The notes below the pieces were generated by a model that saw only the letters and a list, made by a program, of their open reading frames with translations, had not been told where the DNA came from and made no database searches. Shown piece by piece: positions 1-12,600 of a DNA stretch of 64,000 nucleotides; the first letter of the stretch is position 1; the number at the start of each line of letters is the position of its first letter. The stretch is from Dreissena polymorpha (Eukaryota > Mollusca > Bivalvia > Myida > Dreissenidae). Location of the stretch: assembly GCF_020536995.1 (NCBI RefSeq), contig NC_068362.1:204001-268000 (forward strand), in the 5' to 3' direction. The position numbers and the translations under genes were made by a program.

Positions 1-582
1 GAATGATTATAGATGGATGAAACATGGCCCACATACCATAGAGTACAACCGTCGTCCAAAGGAGTATACTGATGTGCTGTATCGTTAAATGACCATACTG
101 AATTTCATAAAATTGTTTGTTTTTAAGACCAGCTAAGTAAAGTAACCTATCAGGTCGCTTTAATATGACATGCCAATGCGATTTGCACGTGTTCGTGAAA
201 CCCTAACTATTTAAAGAAAACAAGCAGGATAAGCTTTTGTACTTTATCCGTTATATTGGATTATAGGATTGTCATTTATTGCACACCATGAGGAAAAGTT
301 AACAAAATGTATTGAATTATTAGTTTTTAAGGCTATTTCCGTGTACAACGAATTACGTGAATTGCTGAAGTTTCGATAAGCAGCATGTTGATGGTATATA
401 AGGTCGTTTTCATGACCGTTTCATAAATGTTGACCATGTTCTGTTTGATGCAAGATAATTACCATCCAAATATCTATGTTATTATGTTGAATGAAGATAT
501 GCTAGTAAACTAATATTCGTATTTCATAAACCGGTATTATCTTCCATTTCTTAAAGTTGTTGAAAAAAAACACGTTTTGAAG
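1..582. other. No gene seen upstream of CAP exon 1
   Basis: AT-rich sequence with no reading frame of note. It should contain the promoter and 5' UTR of the CAP gene, but I could not pick a convincing TATA or start-site element. Confidence 0.4.
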
Positions 583-622
583 ATGTATTTCCGATGGATA
601 TGTGTGGTGGTTTTGTTTACAG
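583..622 (+). CDS. CAP gene exon 1 (signal-like start), candidate
   Basis: ATG at 583 opens MYFRWICVVVLFT and runs into a good donor (CAG/GTACGT), leaving phase 1. A stop lies just upstream in frame. The hydrophobic run is only about nine residues, short for a signal peptide, so another exon may lie between this one and the next. Phase 1 fits the exon at 5781 exactly. Confidence 0.5.
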
Positions 623-3600
623 GTACGTATGCATACATTTAATTTACTTAAAATATAACACAATGTTGAGTGAGACATGTATTTATACTAAATGTTTGCA
701 TTTTTCATGCATACTTTCAAATGTGTTCTGGAAAATAGTTTTAAACGCTGTCATCTATTATACTTAACATAAGAAACATTTGTTTTTGGATCACACACAA
801 CATAATTCAGTACAAAGTATTTGTATTTGACGTTTCCGTTTCCGCGAAAGAGCTTATGATCCGACTACGATCAAACTGCATATATGGAATTCATATTTGG
901 CGGACAAGCGCATCGTTGTCATGTCGTACCGATTCAATGACTTTTCAATTAGTCTTTGTCGTTGATGATAAATACGTCTTTTGTCATTGATGTTTGTATC
1001 CGCTCGAGAACTTCGACAAAAATGATCAAAAGTTGATTTAACGTTACATGCAGAATCACCATTAGGGGAAATACTAGTTTCTGGTCGTTCGGCTCCGATG
1101 CGTTTTGAGAAATTAATTAACGTCATTTGAAATCGTTTTATGGATGTTGCGTTTAACGAGAGATATCAAACGCTAATGAACTAAAGTTGATGACACTTGA
1201 TATGTAGCATCCCTGCTTGGGTGGACCTGGGTATAGTTTCTGATAAGACCGTTTAATTAAATTGACAGGGAGAAAGTTCCATTTGATTTATAATATGTTT
1301 TATAAAGTATACGTGCCTTTGTCAGATCACATGAACTTATGGCATCCATTCGATGAACACTCGACATAAGGTGTCCCTACAGGTGAAGGGCGAAAATGCG
1401 CATTGTCAGGTCATTCATCTCCAGTGAGTTTTCAGGGAGTTAATTTCCCTTGAAATAAAATTTGTCTCTATATGATGAGGATTCTACACAAGGTGGCAGA
1501 GACTAATGATACGAAAACATTATTTGCGCTTAATTTCAATGCTAGCATGCGCTTCTTGGTAACTCGTTCCGCTCATTATGTTTTAATCGAAATTATTGTC
1601 ATTTGAATAATAATAACTGTTTGCTTTTGATCCGGAAGAGTAATGGTATAATTTAATGAAACTATATATGAGGTATCCCTATTGAGCAGACATGCGTATA
1701 TGATAAGGTTGATCTCTATTTTTAAAGGAAATGTTTCCACTAAAATAAAAAATATGGCATTTCCGAATAAATTATACGTTTTAATGTCATGAAAGGATCT
1801 AATGACGGGAGCTTTATTAACCTTAACCCATTAATGTATGCCTAGCGTCTAGAAAAAGCCTTGGCAAACAGCGTAGACCCAGCTGATACGCCGTATGATG
1901 CGGCGTCTCATCTGCGTCTGCGCTGTGTGCTTACAGGAATTTCTGTTAGACATATTATAATATACAAATAAATATACTAGACATCCCTACTTTTGGAAAT
2001 AAATTGATACAATTTAGAAGGATTGGAAAGTCAACTAGGTATAAATGGGTTAATATGCAGTATCTCTTCGTGGACATCGCGCACGTATGGACAAGTCACT
2101 TGGCTTCAGAGAATTTTCACGGACTTAATGCCACTTGAATAATAATGCGTTTCCAAAAATGAATTCGAACCGTGATAAGCCCATTATTGTTTACGTGTAA
2201 TCTCTGGATGTCATGTAATACTGATGCAAGGTTGATATCAGTTAATATTAAGTATTCTTTTAAAGTTTGGCATACGCATATTGTCAGGTCATTTTGCATC
2301 AGTTATTTGAAAAGGAGTTATTGGCATTCGAAAACGCATTGTTTTCCGCACGAGAGCTCGGTCACAAATGATCCAACTTAGGTTAAACATGTACACATTG
2401 CCACGTTATACCACTTCAACATCATTTGTGTGGTATGTTGATATTAAACAAAATAATTTGCTAAAATTTTCGTTCCCGTGCTAATGACTGATATTCATTT
2501 TCCTTCATTTTAAGGTGTATTCGCCTTCCGGTCACATATGATGAAATGAATATAAATGTTATATATCGACGATTGTACATTTCGGATGATGTAGGGTACT
2601 TATATTACTATGTTTCAATACCATTCATATACACATTGCAGTGGAAACCCCTTTATAATCATCGGATTTTCTCTGAACCGGAATCCTCTCCTAGCCGGCC
2701 ATTTATTCCAGTTCTGTTTTATTTCGCTTTATATTGACTTGTAAAAATCTCACAAACACAGAAATACCTACATACCAATCTCGTCATAGTCTAAAAGTGT
2801 GTGAAAACATGTCATTAAAGTTACAAATTTGTTTGTACATTAATTATTTTGTTAAAATCGCACACTAATTTAAAGATGCATGTGTGTTACGACAAACATC
2901 CGGTAGTATCCTACCTGTGTACAATTGTTCAAAGTGTCATTTGAATTGATTTGTATTGTACATTGCAATCTATTAGCTGCAAAATAAAATATGTAATTTT
3001 CTATGGCGTTGAACACTTGCTTATAAGTAATAATTATAAAAAAGGTAGCTGTATATTTAATATGCTGTTGATTAAATAGGCTTAGAACAAGACAATTCGT
3101 AATGGTTTGTTTTTTATTTAATGTGTTCGTATTATTTAAGATCAAACTTAATTGTTTATCCATTTCAAAAAAGTTTTGAAGTGTTAATGGATAATAGAAA
3201 TTGTATCTCAAACGTATGTGTGTTTCATTATTAACTACACAGAGACTCATCAGAAACTTTCCATCTAACAAGATCCAGTTTAAACTTGTTTCACGCTATA
3301 AAGGGTGTCCCGTTTAGATTGCTTCCACCATGCATTCAAATTGTCCACAAAGCCAGCTATGTTGCCCATTTATTCTTAACAACGTCAATATGTTTCTCAG
3401 TTGGTATCCATCCAGTTTACTTTACACGCGATATGTATAACATTGGTATATGTTTGGCAATTCACAGGGCCATTTACAAAGTATTTAGGGCGCGCATATT
3501 AAAGTAGAGTTGTTGCGCACGATCCGAGCAGATATGTTACGTGTTCCGCGCAAATCAAATGACCTCTGTTAACCGATTCTTAAGTTGTTCGTGTCACCGT

Positions 3601-6600
3601 CTTGGTTATAGACAAATGCACGTGCCACTTTATGAAAAAGAACCCCGTAGATGTTGTTCACATAAGTATATCTATAAGTGAGCGATGTAGGTCAGAAAAC
3701 GACCAAACCATTGAAGACCATTTTAAGCTAAATCTCACGTGCCATTCACTGATCATACAGATGCTTAAGAGCATTCGAAACAATGTCTAGTGGTTGATTT
3801 TGTAATAAATCAATCTGGATTCCTGGGTATGCCGAGGATATTTATGATACTGGTATTAAATATATAATGCATGCTTATTTACCAATACCACTTAGCACGT
3901 TTATCTATCTGTTACGCACAGTAATCCCGACACGATATACTTGAGTGATGAGGCGCAAAAAGCGTGTTATCAGTTTGGTACGATACAAAGTGAGAGTTTG
4001 TGTTCGCTATGGCATGTCGATAAATCAAAACAAAGAATTCATATCCGAACCGAGATTTTCAATTTAAAATACAATTTATTTTACTAACACCGCAATTGAC
4101 GATCATTATCATACACAATGTAGTTAAAGTGAAATATGACACAATATTTCACTGCTAAAAACTGTATACTTTATTAGTTGACCTTTCAAATAAAAGATAA
4201 TTGATTAAATATTGTTAAAACACAAGCGTGAACGCATATGTTACCACAATATTAAACCACATCAACTTAAACACGTTTAACTATTACTTTAAAACATAAT
4301 CGGAAGTTATACTTTTAGAACACATTTTTTATGATCGCGTAAACATTTTTAAATATATAAATTCACATTCCGTGAACAAAAGGAAAATGACAAATAAGTG
4401 TCAAATTATTGATGAAACTAATCATAATAGTGTAGTTGCTTCTAAACTGACGTATGCATTAACAACATACATTAAATTATTAAAACGTCTTCGACAGCAC
4501 TGTACATATCAGTTCGTGTAAGAAGGTTTGATATACATACTTACATCATTTAGAATGGTTAGAATGGTTTTGATTCAATAGTTATCAATAGTTATCACTA
4601 GCCAATAAATCACGTTTGCATTTATTAGTCATTTTCAAATTGAACTAAAATGTGTCATTTTATAATGTCCTAATATATATTTAAAACCATTTTTGCAATT
4701 TTATGTTTCAATGACATTGGTTTGTTAAATGTAAGTTTACTATTATTTAATGATCATATTGTTTGAAAGACAATATTGAATGTGGATCTTGTATTAAATA
4801 AAGAATAACAGTTAATAATTCATAATTGTTGTCAGAATATTTCCTTTTAAAATGGCTAAAACAATCCTAAGATATAATTTGATGAACAAAAATTAAGTAT
4901 TTTCTATTGATTGTTTTTTGTTTCACACGCAAAATGTAAAATGAAAATGCATTAGTGCCGTCTGCAAACAATTGCAACAAATATTCAGAAAAAATATATT
5001 TTGACTCGTGTTCTAGCAGTAATCAAACAGAAATAGCAGAAATATAAACGAGTGCGTTGGTTTCCGTCTTATAAAAATCTACATTTTCAGAGACCATTCA
5101 GTCCTTCTTGCATCGACAAGTACGCTGCTTTCCCGGGCCATCTTAACTGTGAATATGGTCCTTTTTCCGGAAGACCCCTACACACCAACGACACAGGCAT
5201 GTATTTTGTCATTGAAACAACATCTATTAACGTTGTTGATTCACGCTGAACTTAAAATTTTTTGTCTTAAAATATTATCTTAAAACATACATTTATAACT
5301 TTTGAATAATATTTATAGTAATTGATTTTATAAAACACTAACACCATAACGAGATATTAACGCGTTAACATACCAAAACTGCATTTTTATTAATTGTATT
5401 TTGAACGATGTACGTTGGAAATCTTTCGCTAGCGTAATGGCATCTGACTAATTTCATCACAAAATAACCTTGCTTATAAGGTTATTTTGCAATTTTAAAT
5501 TTAGTTTATACACATTTATAAACTGCATAAATTTTAAAATAAATGATGAACGTTTTCACTCGAGTGAACCAACAAAAGGATGTGTACAAGCGTACGATCT
5601 AAAATTTTAATTATAGTATTCTAAGGGATTCGCACAGTCAACAAAATTGAATGCATAAACAAACTACATGTTTTAACTCATCATTTGGGCTCAAATTAAT
5701 GGGGCACAGAAATGTTTTCATTACGATCAAACGCAAAAAATGGTACTGTAAGATAAATAAGTTGTATCTTAATTAAACAGAACAAGCACAGATCGCTGAT
5801 CTACACAACAAGATCCGAGCTCGTGTCTCCCCAACAGCTTCTGACATGACCAAGTTGGTGAGGATTCTTTTGTATTACAAGACTGTATATGAAAAAAGCC
5901 GTGATAAATAGAGAATATATGGTTGGTGACTTTTGCTATCATGTGATATAAGACGAGTCTGATATGGCGTAGGAAAAGGCGAGGCTTGCCGAGCCTTTTC
6001 ACACGCCAACTCGGACGAGTCTTATATCACATGATATCAAAAGTCACCAACCATTTATTCTATTTATTATGCCACAGTTTAAAGTAAATAAGAATATATT
6101 TACAAAACAAACAAAACAAACAACCGCTAAATTTAATTGATGTAGATACTGTAGTAAATATGTAAATTAGTAGCAACCTGATTACATCCGCTAGCGTCTA
6201 TGCTTATATATTTACCCATAAAAAATAGTTCGCAAGTAATCAACAAACAATCAAATTTAAACGCACATAACTTGAAAAAAAATACAAAAATTGAATCGAG
6301 AAATCGACACTTACAAGAACAATTTCTGCACTAAAACACAATACCAATATTTTTTACAATAACACATTGGAGATGTACTTCCAAGAGTACACACCAACCG
6401 TTATTTTCAAAGCGAATGTGAAGAGTGAAAATTTCAAACAATAAAGACAATAATCAAATGGAACGGGATTTTAACGTAGTGCGCAATTTGGAAGTGATAA
6501 GAGTGATTTATTTTTCAACTTGTCCATCTCCGTAGTATACGTTAAGTTGTGAGATGTTAACAGTTTCACCCCAAAACAGTGCGAAGTCAAAGTGGGTGGG

Positions 6601-9600
6601 GAACGCGACTACTTGTGTATTTCGAGTCGCTGGAACTTCATAAAGAAGCTGCTTTTGTGCAATATTCAGCGACGTTACCAGCTATGTGTTAGACGAAACG
6701 AAAATGCTTTGGTTTTGCATCGTGTTTTGAGACTGTCTGGGTTACATGATGGATTAATTGCTGTTTGACTGACAATAAATGAACATATGTTTGTGTTTGG
6801 AGATTGGTGAGGTTAATATCTTCACAATTGGGAAATCCCAACATAAGTTGACTACCAGTCTGACCACTGATCTGCATAATATCAGTGGGAGAGCATGCTG
6901 AATCCCGCAGCTTCTGCACCATATGTTTCCTGGCCGAATGGTTGGTAAGTTTCATTGTTATGTATACATGCTTAAACACACATGTTTCATTATTTGTGCC
7001 ATTTTTTTACACCCATCTCATGCTGATGAACCAATGATCAGTGCCAGTTGTTCTACTGTCGCGAACTGTTTATTCAAAATTGTGGAAAAATGAGTTGCGC
7101 ACTTTTCGAAATTGTGAAAAAATGAGACACGCACTGTACCAAAATTTAAAAAAAAAATGAGTCGCGCACTGTTCAAAATTGTGGGAAACATTAGTTGCCC
7201 ACTGTTCATTCTAGTTTCAAAATTGTGGAAAAATGAGTCCTACACTTTTCATAAATTAAATTTTGAAAAAATGAGTCACGCGCTGTACACAATTTGTAAA
7301 ATTAGTTGCTCACTGTTCAAATTTTTGGAAAAAAAATAAGTCATGCACTGTTCATTTAAAATTGTGGAAAAATGAGTTGCGCGCTGTTCAAAATTGTGAA
7401 AAAATCATGTCACGCGCTGTACAAAATTTTAAACAATCATTTGCGCACTGTTCAAAAATGGGGGACAAATTAGTGGGGCACTGTTCATTCAAAATTACAA
7501 AAAAAATAAGTCACAAACTCTTCAAATCGTGAAAACACATGAGTTGCGCACTGTTCAAAATTTGTAAAAATGAGTAGCGCACTGTTCAAAATTTGGAAAA
7601 AAGTGAGTCGCGCACTGTTCATTCAACATCGTGTAAAAAATGAGTCGCGCACTGTACACAATTTTAAAAAATGAGTTGCAAACTGTTCAAAATTGTGAAC
7701 AAATTGTGTCACGCACTGTTCATAAAAAATTTCACTGTTGAAAATTGTGAACAAATGAGTTGCGCGCTGTGCAACTTTTTTGAAAACATGTGTCGAAAAC
7801 TGTTCAAAATTGTGTCGCCCACAGATCAACATTGTGAAAAAATGAGTTGCAAACTTTTTTTAAATTGTGAAAATTTGAGTCGCGAACTTCTTAAAATTGT
7901 GAAAATTTGAGTCGCAAATTTCTCAAATTGAGAAAACACCTATTCCCTCAATAAGCAAAAAAAGCCCCGATTCCATAATAAAAATATTTTAAGTTAAAAG
8001 AAATTCTTAGTTATTTTTATATAAAGTGGAGTTTATACATTTTTATTTTGTATTAATAATAGTGTGTCTATTAAAGTTGTAATTTGTTAAAGTTGTGCCA
8101 TACAAATGTTATTAATACACTCTCTTTTGGAATGGTATCTTCTGTTGGATTTGTTTAATTTTATTATAATATGAAGTGTTTTTCTTTAAATGGCAGAAAG
8201 TTGCGACCACACATTCCATGGGTGATTTTATCTACCAAAATTCTTGGCGGCACAGTTCTACCCTCGTAAGTTGCACTGGTCTGCGTCTTTCTCTGCCTCT
8301 CAACCAACTCGAGATATTCCCAGCCCCCACCCCCACCCCCAAATGCATCCCGCCACAGCTTCACATCAACCCATCTAATTAATTTGTCGGAAAGATAATA
8401 CTTTTTTGTCGACAAATTTATTTTTGAGAGTATTTATGGTATTGTTTTATCTGAAAATGTTATATATCTATATGTCACTATATTTATAAAGTTTAAATTT
8501 TAATACAAATTATATATCTGGATTTTTATTATTATCCCCACGCTTTTTGAAAAAAAGGTGGGGATATTGTGGTTATCTCCGCCGTCCGTCCGTCTGTCTG
8601 TCCGTCCGTCCTGGCCACTATCTCCTCCTACACTAAAAGCACTAGAACCTTGAAACTTACACACATGGTAGCTATGAGCATATGTGCGACCCTGCACTAT
8701 TTGGAATTTTGATCTGACCCCTGGGTCAAAAGTTATAGCGGTTGGGGTGGGGCCGCGTCAGAAATCACTCATTTTTTTAGGTTATTTTACATTTACTTCT
8801 TTATTTCTACACCGATTCACTTCAAATTGATACTGGACCTCTCTTATGACAATACGGTCAATCTCAACCATGCATGGCCCCATTCCCAACCCTGGGGCGC
8901 CCCGCCCACATAGGCCACACCCACCAAAAATTTCCATTAACTATAATTTTTTCATTTCTACACGGATTCACTTCAAATTGATACTGAACTTTTGTTATGA
9001 CATTAGGGTCAATCTCAACTATGCATGGCCCCAATCCCAACCGTGGGGCGCCCGCCCACATAGGCCACACCCACCAAAAAATTCCATTTACTATAATTTT
9101 TTCATTTCTACACGGATTCACTTCAAATAGATACTGAACTTCTCTTATGACATTAGGGTCAATCTCAACTATGCATGGCCCCATAACCAACCCTGGGGCC
9201 CCGCCCACATAGACCACACCCACCCAAAATTGCCTTTACTATAATTTCTTCATTTCTACACCGATTCACTTCAAATTGATATTGAACTTCTCTTATGACA
9301 ATACAGTCAATCTCAACTATGCATGGCCCCATTACCAACCCTGGGGCGCCCCGCCCACATAGACCACACCCACCGAAAATTGCCTTTTACTATAATTTCT
9401 TCATTTCTACACCGATTCACTTCTAATTGATACTGAACCTCTCTTATGACAATACGGTCAATCTCAACTATGCATGGCCCCATTACCAACCCTGGGGCCC
9501 CGCCCACATAGACCACACCCGCCCAAAATTGCCTTTTACTATAATTTCTTCTTTTCTACACCGATTCACTTCAAATTGATACTGAACTTCTCTTATGACA

Positions 9601-12600
9601 ATACGGTCAATCTCAACTATGCATGGCACAATTACCAACCCTGGGGCGCCCTGCCCACATATGTCACACCCACCCAAAATTGCCTTTTACTATAACTTCT
9701 TCATTTCTACACCAATTTACTTCTAATTGATGATGAACTTCTCTTATGACAATACGGTCGATCTCAGCTATGCATGGCCCCATTACCAACCCTGGGGCAC
9801 ACCTAGGTCAAACATTCGGCGTGGGGATACGCGTCGGCCTCTGCCGCGCCATTTCTAGTTAAAGCAGTTGTGCAATGAGTGTTAGATGATGTTGTTTTTT
9901 TCTAAAGGATTCTTTATTTTATTTACAGGTTGACTACACCAATTTCCTGTTTGGTTGTGGAGATAGAACCATTTTTTGTGAAAGTTTGAGTTCAGACACT
10001 TAAAAATTGAAATCGTCATGTATTATTAGGCATGGCAGGTATAGGCAAAGCATCTAAATCAAGTATCAATTATTTTACTTTGTCAATGTTAATTCATTGT
10101 GTATGCTATTCACCTGTTTACCTTGCTTTTTATAAGAACGACACAAAAAGGAAAGCATTTGTAAAGTATAAGTTATTTTTTTATATAATCTTAGACGAGA
10201 TGTTTAGTGAATATGTGTCATAAATTCTTCTTCAAATTGATAAAATCTGTCAATTTTTATTCAAAACGTGTTAAGTTTATTTGTGTTACGTTAAATGTGT
10301 ATCATTACTGTTTTAAATTGTGTTCATCTGCAGCCAATGAATGGTAGCGGAGCCCATTTGTATTTGTTTATTTTTTTTTCCATCGATTAATGCTCATTTA
10401 TTTCATATTTCACTATATATATATATACTTAATAAAATGTTAGTTTTGTTTAAAAAAACAACTTCTTGTTTAATTATGTTCTAACTTCTGAATAAAATAT
10501 GAATCGCTGTTTGTTTTCATTTAACCCAAAGAAGCGTCATACCACGCCTTAAAAAAGTAGTTCTCGGAATGGGCAGGGCTAAAACATGGAACGCTAAAAA
10601 AATTCATTGACTAAACCAAATATGGGCGGAGTTTTAAAACGGATATTGATGGGCGGAGCTTAAAACTGTTATCGGATGGGTATCCGATAACACTTTAAAA
10701 TATCATGTCAGCGTCTCCAACGTAAATGCGCTGTCGTGGCATAATAAAAACCATTATTCACGCCTGCAGACCTAAAGACGAACCGATGCAAATCAATATG
10801 ACGTCTTCTATTCTCCTCATCACAATAAATCATATTTTCTTAGTTTGAACATATTAATTGAAGCTCGATTTCATAGAAAGCTTAAGGCTTATTTGAAACG
10901 CTCTCGAGTCCGTTTCCTGTGACTAGAACCAGCTCTTGGTGTCTATGGGGGAAATTTAAATGAACGCCCCCACAGTAGGGATCGAACCCGTTAGTTGTAC
11001 TTACTTAAACAACGAACATCAGACACACGATTGTAAGCCAGTACCGTTATGCATACAGCCCTCTTTTGTTAATAAGGGCTTGAAATTGTGATGAAATTAT
11101 TCTTGCTCTCGAAGATTGTGTCATTTGTTCCTACGATTCCGTACTAATGAGTAAAAAAAAGCATTTATTTATTACGCATTATAACGTTAAATTTGTAGTT
11201 TTACCTATAACATTTTTGTCCATAAAAGTATTGTTTAAAACAGTTTGAGAAAACATGCTTGGTTTAAATACTAAAAATTTATTACAACGGGTGTTGACTG
11301 GTTACAATTTGTAGAAAGGTTCTTGATCACAAATAATAATATTAGAGCCGTACATCATATATTTAAGTGCATATTTTTATTTTTATTCCTTCCTCTTGGT
11401 ATATATTTTACGAATAATATCGTTAAACAACGTTTGAAAATCATCGTGTTTTTCTAATATTACGTAAATTATTGTTTACAGTGATATTTCATCAAAATAG
11501 CATTTCGATGTGCGATGTGTTAGTCAAAAAATTGTTTAGCCTGATCAAAGATGACAAAAAGTATTATGATTGCACATTCAATAGAAACAAGTATGTTTAT
11601 AAGCTGTATTATACGTCAACCAAGTAAAAGTTATAGTCTGTGGTAAATGTAACTGCCTCTTAAAAAAAATAGTTTTCTAATAGATGTGTTTCAAAATGTT
11701 TAATATAAAACGGATTACGCCTTTAATAAATGTTTCTTCCTACTGTCGGATTCAAACACTATTCAACAGATATTAATAAAACGTAAACATTGTACAGTTT
11801 AAAACGTTTGCTATTCTTCAATATTCTTGACTATGGTTAAGTTAAATTTTCATACACTATCAATTTAATAATTCAATGTCCATTGACTCACGTTTATTGT
11901 ATACGCCAGAAAGAAAACTCGGGTCTCGGCAGCACAGCAGAGAGATTTGCCAGACGATGCACTGCCGACAGCACATGGTACCAACGGGCAACACCTAGGT
12001 AACCAACTATTTTTGAGACTTCAATATATAAATAATGAAATTCAAATACATGATGAGTAGCAAAAGTCATGTTAGAAATTTCCAGAGAACGATCTCAAAT
12101 CATATAAATTCTACTAAACTAAATAGTGGAATTTAAATATCAAAGTATTTGCATCGTCCGTTTGAAAACAAATTGAGATATCTGAATACGGACAAGTTTA
12201 GTTATGAAATTGTTTTCTGAAACACGTTACGCATACACATTACGTATGAAAATTTTAAAATATACCCGATTCAATGTTGTTAGTTTTTACATTGTAAATG
12301 CAATACACGGAATAATGCATGTTTAACAAATCGAATTCATCTTAACATGATTATAATTGTATTGACTTGTTAAATATTACGAAACAAAGTGTTACGCAAT
12401 CCTTAGGTGGGTTCCTTGTTGGTCAAAATCACCTCTACAGTAACACACCTCTGACCTGGACAGATGTCATCCGCAAATGGGAAGCTGAAAATATCAGTTT
12501 TGTTTATGGCTCAACGGGAAATAACCCGTCACTTGTTGGTAACTACACACAGGTATGCAGTTAATGAATATATAACATAAACACATCCGAAACAGTGTGT

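Noticed and set aside
7018-7910. Frames on both strands with Cys/Phe-rich text
   Set aside because: By-products of the ~35-bp minisatellite.
8846-9695. Several 64-119-codon frames
   Set aside because: They follow the 150-bp tandem unit and end wherever units vary, so they are repeat by-products.
12405-12407. Alternative acceptor for CAP exon 4 at AG 12405-12406
   Set aside because: It would give a phase clash with exon 3; the acceptor at 12388-12389 keeps the frame.
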